Origin: Alphaproteobacteria bacterium
GTDB taxonomy: Bacteria > Pseudomonadota > Alphaproteobacteria > Bin95
Reading direction: 5' to 3'
Assembly (NCBI GenBank): GCA_022822125.1
Contig: JAJECF010000170.1
Coordinates: 1-12,460 of the forward strand
DNA length: 12,460 bases
In this document: positions 6,491 to 12,460 of the stretch, piece after piece
How the letters are laid out: every line of letters begins with the position of its first letter
Position numbering within the stretch: position 1 is the first letter of the stretch
The notes under the pieces: model-generated
What the model was told of the DNA's origin: nothing
The model's database searches: none
What the model saw: only the letters and a program-made list of their open reading frames with translations
Program-made: the position numbers and the translations under genes

Positions 6491-7522
6491 ATGGCGATCA
6501 CAGGATTTGCCGCCGCGATGCGGCGTTTGGCATTGGCGCTGCTGGCTGGAGCAACGCTCGTCGCCGGCTCGGCGGTCGCCGCCGACGACAAGATCAAGGT
6601 GGGGGCGCTGCGCTTCACCTCCCACTCCGCAAGCTTCGTCGCCTTCGAGAAGGGCTATTTCAAGGAAGCCGGGCTCGATGTCGAGTTCGTCTATTTCCAG
6701 GCCGCCGCGCCCATGGCGGTCGCCATCGCTTCCGGCGATATCGACTACGGCGTGACGGCGATCACCGGCGGGCTCATCAATCTCGCCGACAAGGGCGCCA
6801 TCAAGGTCATAGGCGGCGCGCTGCATGAGGAGGAAGGGATCGACGGGTCCGCAATCCTCGTTTCCGATGCGGCGTTCAAGGACGGCGTGACCTCGCCGGC
6901 GAAACTGGCCGGGCGCAGCTTCGGCATCACCCAGACCGGGTCCTCCTTCCACTACATGGCGTCGCGCATCGCCGAAAAGGAAGGCATCCCGATGTCCGAA
7001 ATCCAGCTGCGGCCGCTGCAGAAGGTCGGCGCGATCATCGGGGCGCTCAAGTCCGGCCAGATCGACGCCTGGGCCATCGTGCCTCATATCGCCAAGGCGC
7101 TGGCGAAGGGCGGCGCGGTCCACATTGTCGGCTGGGTCAACGATTATGCGCCCGACTACCAGGTGACGACCGTGTTCACCTCGGCGGAGAATGCGGCGAA
7201 CAAGCAGGATCTGACGAAGCGTTTCCTCGAGGCCTTTTCGCGCGGGGCGGCGGACTTCAACGCCGCGCTGGTGGACAGGACCGCCGGCGAGGAGGCCGCC
7301 GAGGCGATGGTCAAGCTCATCCACAAATATGTCTATACCAGCCGGCCCTACGAAAAGGCCGCCCCGTCGATCCGCAACGGCGCCATGAGGCTCAACGAAG
7401 GCGCGAAGCTGAACCTGTCGAGCGTCAAGGCGCAGCTCGACTGGTTCAAGGCCGAGGAGTTGGTGAAGGGCGATATCGGCATCGACAAGCTGGTGGACGG
7501 GAGCTACGTCGAAACCTACTGA
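6491..7522 (+). CDS. ABC transporter substrate-binding protein (NMT1/THI5, SsuA/TauA-like)
   Basis: A 343-residue periplasmic binding protein. Residues 1-30 form a signal peptide: basic MRR at 10-12, a hydrophobic run LALALLAGATLVAGSAVA, and likely cleavage after A30 before ADDKIKVG. The mature part starts with the SsuA/TauA/NMT1-type pattern: a strand (IKVGALRF), then FVAFEKGYFKEAGLDVEFVYF, then AVAIASGDIDYGV, where the loop after the strand contacts ligand. Members bind nitrate, sulfonates, taurine, pyrimidine precursors or aromatic acids, so the fold alone does not name the ligand. The catabolic genes around it suggest a small organic acid or organosulfur compound. The start at 6491 is chosen for its ribosome site (6475-6481) and complete signal peptide; the longer upstream reading frame is an overrun into the racemase gene. 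The ATPase gene begins 22 bp downstream. Confidence 0.9.
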   Translation: MAITGFAAAMRRLALALLAGATLVAGSAVAADDKIKVGALRFTSHSASFVAFEKGYFKEAGLDVEFVYFQAAAPMAVAIASGDIDYGVTAITGGLINLADKGAIKVIGGALHEEEGIDGSAILVSDAAFKDGVTSPAKLAGRSFGITQTGSSFHYMASRIAEKEGIPMSEIQLRPLQKVGAIIGALKSGQIDAWAIVPHIAKALAKGGAVHIVGWVNDYAPDYQVTTVFTSAENAANKQDLTKRFLEAFSRGAADFNAALVDRTAGEEAAEAMVKLIHKYVYTSRPYEKAAPSIRNGAMRLNEGAKLNLSSVKAQLDWFKAEELVKGDIGIDKLVDGSYVETY

Positions 7523-7544
7523 CCCGTCGGGCGGAGGCCGCGCG

Positions 7545-8304
<760 letters not shown>

Positions 8305-8312
<8 letters not shown>

Positions 8313-9108
8313 TCGCGGAGACGGCGCCCGCCCGGTCGCGTTCCGGGGCGGCGGCTTCTCGCCGAGGCCCAGCGGCGCTGTCGGGCCGCTCGTCTTCATC
8401 GCCGTCCTCGCCCTTTGGGAAGCGGGGTGCCGCGCGGGCCTGATCCCGCCTCTGGTGCTGCCGGCGCCGTCGGAAGCGCTGGCCGCTCTCGCATATCTCG
8501 TGGAAACCGGCCTCCTCTGGGAGCATCTGGGCGCCTCGCTGCAGCGCCTCCTGCTCGGCTGGACACTGGGCACGCTGCTCGGCATCGCCGTCGGCTTCTC
8601 CATCGGCCTGTTCTCGCTGGCCCGCGCCGGGCTTGCCCCGGTGGTGGCCGCCATCTTCCCGATTCCGAAGATCGCGCTGCTGCCGCTCTTCATCATCTGG
8701 TTCGGCATCGGCGAGGGTTCGAAGGTGGCGACGATCCTCTTCGGCACCTTCTTCCCGACCGTCGTCGCGACCTATGGGGGCGTGGACAATGTGGACCGCG
8801 GGTTGATCCGGATGGGGCAGTCCTTCGGCCTCTCCTGGTTTTCCATCGTGCGCAAGATCATCCTACCGGGCGCGCTGCCCGCGATCCTGCCGGGCTTCCG
8901 CATCTCGGCCGCCATCGCCATCGTGTTGCTCGTCGCAGCCGAAATGATCGGCGCCGAGTTCGGCGTCGGCGCCTATATCATGCTGGCCGGCAGCCTGATG
9001 GCGATGGACGAGCTTCTGGCGGGCGTCGCGATCCTGTCCGTCATGGGCCTTGCGGCGAACTGGTCGATTGCGCGGGCCGAGCGCTTCCTGCTCAGGTGGC
9101 GGACATGA
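8305..9108 (+). CDS. ABC transporter permease (SsuC/TauC type)
   Basis: A 267-residue inner-membrane protein with about six hydrophobic segments: roughly residues 27-44, 82-104, 110-135, 140-158, 203-220 and 232-252. The cytoplasmic EAA-type loop that docks on the ATPase is present near 172-194 (SFGLSWFSIVRKIILPGALP, starting at residue 173), with the conserved Gly and the I-x-LP motif. Other family hallmarks are LPAPSEALAAL near the N-terminus and PLFIIWFGIGEGSKV. The N-terminal about 25 residues are polar and Gly/Arg-rich, so they are cytoplasmic. The start at 8305 overlaps the ATPase stop by 8 bp, with GGAG at 8294-8297 as ribosome site. A single permease gene implies a homodimeric channel, usual for this family. 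The hydro-lyase genes follow after 46 bp, probably in the same transcript. Confidence 0.92.
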
Positions 9109-9154
9109 GCGCCGGCGGTTGACGCCCGCAAGCGCCCGGCCTATTCCGGCGGAC

Positions 9155-10117
9155 ATGTCGGAGATCGCACGGGACCTGCTGCAAGAGGCCGCCTCGGAGA
9201 TCATGGCGCGGGCCGCCATCGAAATCCCGCGCGACTACCGCGACGGCATACGCGGCATGCTGGGGCGCGAGCAGCACGAGCTTTCGCGCTTCGTGCTGGA
9301 GGCGATGCTGGAGAACTGGGAAGCGGCGGAGGCGGACCGCCGCGCCATGTGCGCCGACACCGGCGTGCCGCGCTTCTATGTGAAGGCGGGCAACGAGGCG
9401 CGGCCGGAAGGCGGCTTCGTCGCGCTGGAGGAGGCGATCCGCTCCGCGACTGCCGAGGCGACGCGCAGCGTGCCGCTGCGTCCGAACCGCGTGCATCCGC
9501 TGTGGCGGACCGACCACGACAACAATGTCGGCATCAATGCGCCCGAGATCGAATACAGCTTCGAGCCGGACGCGGACTGGATCGAGTTGACCACCGTCCA
9601 CAAGGGCGGACTGTTCGGCACCGACTACCGGATGCTCTTCCCGGCCGACGGCATGGACGGCATCAAGCGCTTCTTCCTGGATACGCTGGTGCAATTCGGA
9701 CGGCGCGGCCTTGCCTGCCAGCCGGCCATTGTCGGCATCGGGCTCGGCGGCTCGAAGGATACCTCGATGACGCTCGGCAAGCAGGCGGCGTGCCTGCGGC
9801 CGGTCGGCGAGCCCAATCCCGATCCGGGAATCGCCAAGCTGGAGGCGGAGCTGAAGGAGCTCGGCAACAACATCGGCATGGGGCCGATGGGCTTCGTCGG
9901 CTCCTCCATGGTGATCGACTGCCATGTGGAGGTCGGCTACACGCATACGGGCGGCATGCCGATGAGCGTGCATTGCTTCTGCCTTTCCTCGCGCCGGGCG
10001 ACGGCGCGGGTCCATGCCGGCGGCGCGGTCGAATACCGCAGCGACCCGCGCTGGTTCACGCCCTATATGCGCCGGGAGACGGTCGGGTGGCCCACGCCCC
10101 TCGCACGCACCGCCTGA
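9155..10117 (+). CDS. Class I fumarate hydratase / L(+)-tartrate dehydratase alpha subunit
   Basis: A 320-residue alpha subunit of the oxygen-sensitive iron-sulfur hydro-lyase family (FumA N-terminal domain, TtdA, Pelotomaculum MmcB). Three cysteines are placed where the [4Fe-4S] cluster is ligated: C66 in MCADTGVP (usually CQDTG), C188 in LACQPAIVGIGLGG, and C276 in HCFCLSSRRA (usually QCWAARR). The segment GNNIGMGPMGFVG and the following GYTHTGGMPMSVH also match. The enzyme should reversibly add or remove water on a short dicarboxylic acid such as fumarate, mesaconate or tartrate; the exact substrate cannot be chosen from sequence. Start 9155 is favoured because residues 1-65 align with the family N-terminus, although the ribosome site (GGCGG) is weak. 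Two additional cysteines, C256 and C274, lie near the cluster region. The beta subunit follows with overlapping coding sequence. Confidence 0.85.
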   Translation: MSEIARDLLQEAASEIMARAAIEIPRDYRDGIRGMLGREQHELSRFVLEAMLENWEAAEADRRAMCADTGVPRFYVKAGNEARPEGGFVALEEAIRSATAEATRSVPLRPNRVHPLWRTDHDNNVGINAPEIEYSFEPDADWIELTTVHKGGLFGTDYRMLFPADGMDGIKRFFLDTLVQFGRRGLACQPAIVGIGLGGSKDTSMTLGKQAACLRPVGEPNPDPGIAKLEAELKELGNNIGMGPMGFVGSSMVIDCHVEVGYTHTGGMPMSVHCFCLSSRRATARVHAGGAVEYRSDPRWFTPYMRRETVGWPTPLARTA

Positions 10118-10758
10118 GCACGCCGGTTTCGCCCGAGGCGCTCGCGGAACTCGCCATCGGCGACATCGTCTATCTCGACGGCGTGATCTATACCGGCCGC
10201 GAGGGCCTCTACCGCCGGATGGTGGACGAAGGCATGGCGCCGCCGGTCGATCTGAGGGCGCTCAGCAATGTGAACTTCCACTGCTCGCCCGCCGCCAGCG
10301 TCGGCGAGGACGGCAGCCTGAATCTCGGCGCGGTGACGGCCACGGCGAGTTTCCGCTTCTCGCGCTTCATGGAGCGCTTCTTCGCGCTTTCGGGCGCGAA
10401 GGTCATCGTCGGCAAGGGCGGCATGTCCGAGTCCGACTACCGCGACCTCTTCGTGCCGAACGGGGCAGTTTATCTCACCACGGTCGGCTACGGCACGGGC
10501 GCGCTGCTCGGGCGCGGCGTCGCGCGGGTGCAGGCGGCCCACTGGCTGGAGGACCTCGGCATCGCGCAGGCGGTCTGGGTGCTGGAGGTCAGCCGCTTCG
10601 GCCCGCTGCTGGTGGAGAGCGATCTTGCCGGCAACAGCCTGTTCGAACGCGAGAACCGGGCCACGGCAGAGGCCGTAGAGCGCGCCTATGCCGGCCTCAG
10701 GCCCCCCTCCCTCTCCCGCTACGGCGAAACCGTCTCGCGCGGCGACGAGGTGCTTTAG
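10087..10758 (+). CDS. Class I fumarate hydratase / L(+)-tartrate dehydratase beta subunit
   Basis: A 223-residue beta subunit (FumA C-terminal domain, TtdB, MmcC) that completes the active site of the alpha subunit. Family landmarks are PVSPEALAELAIGDIVYLDG near the N-terminus, IYTGREGLYRRM, FHCSPAAS (a variant of the usual H-x-GP loop), TTATS-like TATASFRFSRFMERFF, the conserved IVGKGGM loop, and VLEVSRFGPLLVESDLAGNSL near the C-terminus. No ATG is available near the expected start. GTG 10087 is preferred: it has GGGAGA-like purines at 10074-10079 and adds only nine residues before the conserved region. It overlaps the alpha gene by 31 bp. A CTG at 10114 would give a 4-bp overlap and is the alternative. 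It is the last gene of the plus-strand block and ends convergently with the transporter gene. Confidence 0.83.
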   Translation: MAHAPRTHRLSTPVSPEALAELAIGDIVYLDGVIYTGREGLYRRMVDEGMAPPVDLRALSNVNFHCSPAASVGEDGSLNLGAVTATASFRFSRFMERFFALSGAKVIVGKGGMSESDYRDLFVPNGAVYLTTVGYGTGALLGRGVARVQAAHWLEDLGIAQAVWVLEVSRFGPLLVESDLAGNSLFERENRATAEAVERAYAGLRPPSLSRYGETVSRGDEVL

Positions 10759-10825
10759 GAGAGGTCCGTCCCAACAGAACCGACTGCCCTTGCCGGGTAG
10801 CGTCCGGCCTCTACCTCATGCGTCG

Positions 10826-10845
10826 CCCCGGCTCCCGAGCCTGGG
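10826..10845. repeat. Short GC-rich inverted repeat
   Basis: Arms CCCCGGCTC (10826-10834) and GAGCCTGGG (10837-10845) pair at eight of nine positions around a two-base centre; the innermost pair probably opens to give a four-base loop. It resembles half of an alphaproteobacterial palindromic intergenic element, with the stronger palindrome 46 bp downstream as a possible partner. Confidence 0.45.
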
Positions 10846-10891
10846 CCCAGCCTCGGCCGTTTCGTTTTCGGTGCGAACGCCGGGAGATGGA

Positions 10892-10921
10892 CCCCGGACC
10901 TCCGCTCCGCTCCGTCCGGGG
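10892..10921. repeat. Perfect 8-bp inverted repeat, likely dispersed palindromic element
   Basis: CCCCGGAC at 10892-10899 pairs perfectly with GTCCGGGG at 10914-10921 around a 14-base loop that itself repeats CTCCG. It is followed by TGACGG. The stable stem between two convergent genes may act as a weak bidirectional terminator, but without a T-run. The sequence style is that of a dispersed intergenic repeat, which would show as many near-identical copies in the genome. Confidence 0.55.
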
Positions 10922-10941
10922 TGACGGTTGAGGCTCTACGG

Positions 10942-10970
10942 ACGGACCCGTTTCAACCCGAACGGACCGT
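10942..10970 (-). terminator. Possible terminator hairpin after the MFS gene
   Basis: On the minus strand this stem begins 4 bases after the MFS transporter stop. It has two paired blocks: ACGG 10942-10945 with CCGT 10967-10970, and CCGTT 10948-10952 with AACGG 10961-10965. They are separated by a small internal loop and capped by an 8-base loop. No run of T follows on the minus strand, so intrinsic termination would be inefficient and the call rests mainly on position. Confidence 0.35.
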
Positions 10971-10973
10971 GCT

Positions 10974-12460
10974 TCAGCCTGCCGTCGCCGCTGTCGGCTT
11001 GCGGACGAAGAGGAGGAGGGGGACGCAGACGAAGGCGGTGGCGGCGAAGAAGTAGAAGGCGTTGACGTAGCCGATCATCTGCGCCTGGCGGGTGATCTCC
11101 TGGACGAGCGCCGCCATCCCGGTTCCGCCCTCCAGGCTCCACGGTCCTTCCGATGCGGCCCGGTCGAGAGCGGCGTTGAACGGGTTCGCGAAGTTGGAGA
11201 GTTCCGAATAGCTCATCCTGGAGGTGTGAATGACCAGCGCCACCGACAGCGAGATGTGGATGGACGAGCCGACATTTCGCATGAGGTGGAAGAGTGCCGT
11301 GCCTTCCGTCATGTCCCTGGACTCCAGCGTCCAGAAGGTCGCGATGGAGAGAGGCACCCAGATCAGCCCGACGCCGAACCCCTGCAGCATGGAAGTCCAG
11401 GCGACGCCGAACGTGGTGAGGTTGATGTCGAACTGCGCCATCGCCAGGCCCGAAGCCCCCTGGATGACAAAGCCCGCGAGCAGCAGCAGGCGCGGGTCGA
11501 AGCGCTGGCCGTAGAACATGATGAAAATAAAGCCGCAGAGCGAGCCGAGGCCGCGCATCCCCAGCAGGTAGCCGATGACACCATCGGGATAACCGCGCAG
11601 GCCCTGCAACAGCGACGGGAACAGCACCATGGGCGTGAAATTGAGCAGGCCGAAAACGAAGGTCAGCGACAGCCCGATAGCGAAGTTGCGGTTGGTGAGG
11701 ATGCGGGGCTTCAGGAAGGGGCGGTCGGTCGTGAAGATGTGGACGACGAACACGTAGAAGGCGAGACAGGCGACGAAAGCCTCGAGGATGATTTCATGGT
11801 GGCTGAACCAGCCGAGCCGCTCGCCCCGATCGAGCATGAGCTGCAGCGCGGCGATGGCGAGCGAGAGCGCGATGAACCCGGTCCAGTCGAGGGTCGTCGG
11901 GTGGCGCCGCACCCGACGGCGCACGAAGGCCGCCGCACAGAGGAACGCCACCACGCCCACTGGCACCAGCAGGAAGAAGATCCACCGCCAGTTGTAGAGC
12001 TCGGTGATGTAGCCACCAAGTGTCGGCGCGATGATCGGTCCGATGGTCACGCCGATGCCCCAGATCGCAAGCGCGGTCCCGTGGCGTTCGCGCGGGAAGA
12101 TCGTCATCACGATGGCCTGACTGACGGGCACCAGGGGCGCGCCGGCGAGCCCCTGCAGGATGCGGAAGAAGACCATCTGCTCGAGGCTCTGGGCGAGGCC
12201 GCAACCGGCGGAGACCACCGTGAAGAACGCAATGCCCCAGACCATGATATTGCGCCGCCCGACCTTCTCCGCGAGCCATCCGGTAGCCGGCGTCATGACG
12301 GCCGTGGCGATGATGTTGAAGGTGACGACCCAGGCGATCTCGTCCTGCGTTGCGCCAAAGGTGCCCTGCATCTTCGGAAGCGCCACGTTGGCAATCGTCA
12401 CGGTCATCGCGTAGAGCGCGGTGGCAAGCGTGACCGTCAACAGCGTCAGCCAGCGCTGCA
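10974..12460 (-). CDS. DHA2 family MFS transporter (EmrB/QacA type), 5' end outside window
   Basis: A proton-driven inner-membrane exporter of the 14-TM DHA2 family. About 495 residues are visible and the frame stays open to the right edge; the sequence there (QRWLTLLTVTLATALYAMTV) is the usual start of TM1, so only a short N-terminal piece is missing. The TTG at 12440 is therefore not the start. Signature motifs are ANVALPKMQG after TM1, motif A GWLAEKVGRRN between TM2 and TM3, RILQGLAGAPLVPVSQAI in TM4, and motif C GIGVTIGPIIAPTLGGYI in TM5. A long polar loop before the last helix (about NPFNAALDRAASEGP) is typical of EmrB. Such proteins usually pair with an HlyD/EmrA adaptor and an outer-membrane channel to expel drugs or organic acids; no partner is visible in the window. 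It is convergent with the hydro-lyase genes, so its link to that operon is uncertain. Confidence 0.9.
   Translation of the reverse strand, partial: QRWLTLLTVTLATALYAMTVTIANVALPKMQGTFGATQDEIAWVVTFNIIATAVMTPATGWLAEKVGRRNIMVWGIAFFTVVSAGCGLAQSLEQMVFFRILQGLAGAPLVPVSQAIVMTIFPRERHGTALAIWGIGVTIGPIIAPTLGGYITELYNWRWIFFLLVPVGVVAFLCAAAFVRRRVRRHPTTLDWTGFIALSLAIAALQLMLDRGERLGWFSHHEIILEAFVACLAFYVFVVHIFTTDRPFLKPRILTNRNFAIGLSLTFVFGLLNFTPMVLFPSLLQGLRGYPDGVIGYLLGMRGLGSLCGFIFIMFYGQRFDPRLLLLAGFVIQGASGLAMAQFDINLTTFGVAWTSMLQGFGVGLIWVPLSIATFWTLESRDMTEGTALFHLMRNVGSSIHISLSVALVIHTSRMSYSELSNFANPFNAALDRAASEGPWSLEGGTGMAALVQEITRQAQMIGYVNAFYFFAATAFVCVPLLLFVRKPTAATAG

Larger units (their letters stand above)
10759..10973. 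other. Non-coding gap between convergent genes, rich in palindromes
   Basis: I see no gene in these 215 bases. They contain three inverted repeats, listed separately: 10826-10845, 10892-10921 and 10942-10970. The surroundings (CCCCGG-type arms, GGGGTGACG after the second palindrome) look like the GC-rich intergenic palindromic repeats common in alphaproteobacteria. In this position they could help end transcription from both sides, but no T-run follows any of the stems. Confidence 0.6.

Noticed and set aside
12438..12440. TTG as start codon of the MFS transporter
   Set aside because: The frame continues upstream to the window edge with a normal family N-terminal sequence, so the true start lies outside the window.

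Overview
The window is GC-rich bacterial DNA with strong G/C bias at third codon positions, so long empty reading frames lie antisense to almost every gene. Gene content and style (methylacyl-CoA racemase-like protein, BisC-type molybdoenzyme, aliphatic-sulfonate/taurine-type ABC transporter, GC-rich intergenic palindromes) suggest an alphaproteobacterium, perhaps Rhodospirillales or Hyphomicrobiales. The genus cannot be read from the sequence. There is no rRNA, tRNA, CRISPR array or recognisable transposase.

Layout. (1) Positions 1-815 hold a truncated AAA ATPase gene on the minus strand. Its coding similarity stops near position 143, and beyond it lies unrelated, less GC-rich DNA ending in a 60-bp interrupted palindrome at the window edge. 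(2) Positions 880-6315 are a tight plus-strand operon: enoyl-CoA hydratase/isomerase family protein, acyl-CoA dehydrogenase, cytoplasmic BisC/DMSO-reductase-type molybdoenzyme, and alpha-methylacyl-CoA racemase. Gaps are 17 bp, 5 bp and a 4-bp ATGA overlap. (3) After a 175-bp gap, positions 6491-10758 carry a second tight plus-strand group: periplasmic binding protein, ATPase and permease of a NitT/TauT/SsuABC-type importer, then the two subunits of a class I (iron-sulfur) fumarase / L-tartrate dehydratase-type hydro-lyase. (4) Positions 10759-10973 separate convergent genes and contain several palindromes. (5) Positions 10974-12460, minus strand, are a 14-TM DHA2 (EmrB/QacA) drug-efflux-type MFS transporter that runs off the right edge.

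How the genes may work together (inference): groups 2 and 3 look like one catabolic island. An organic acid enters through the ABC importer. Its CoA thioester is epimerised at a 2-methyl centre by the racemase, then desaturated by the acyl-CoA dehydrogenase and processed by the enoyl-CoA hydratase-fold enzyme. The fumarase/tartrate-dehydratase-like pair would (de)hydrate a small free di- or hydroxy-acid. The BisC-like enzyme, with its Mo-ligand Ser and the Tyr/Trp pair of DMSO reductase, would reduce an S-oxide or N-oxide group. Placing an S/N-oxide reductase between an acyl-CoA dehydrogenase and a methylacyl-CoA racemase is the most unusual thing here. I do not recognise the pathway, and no CoA ligase, thiolase or regulator is present in the window to complete it.
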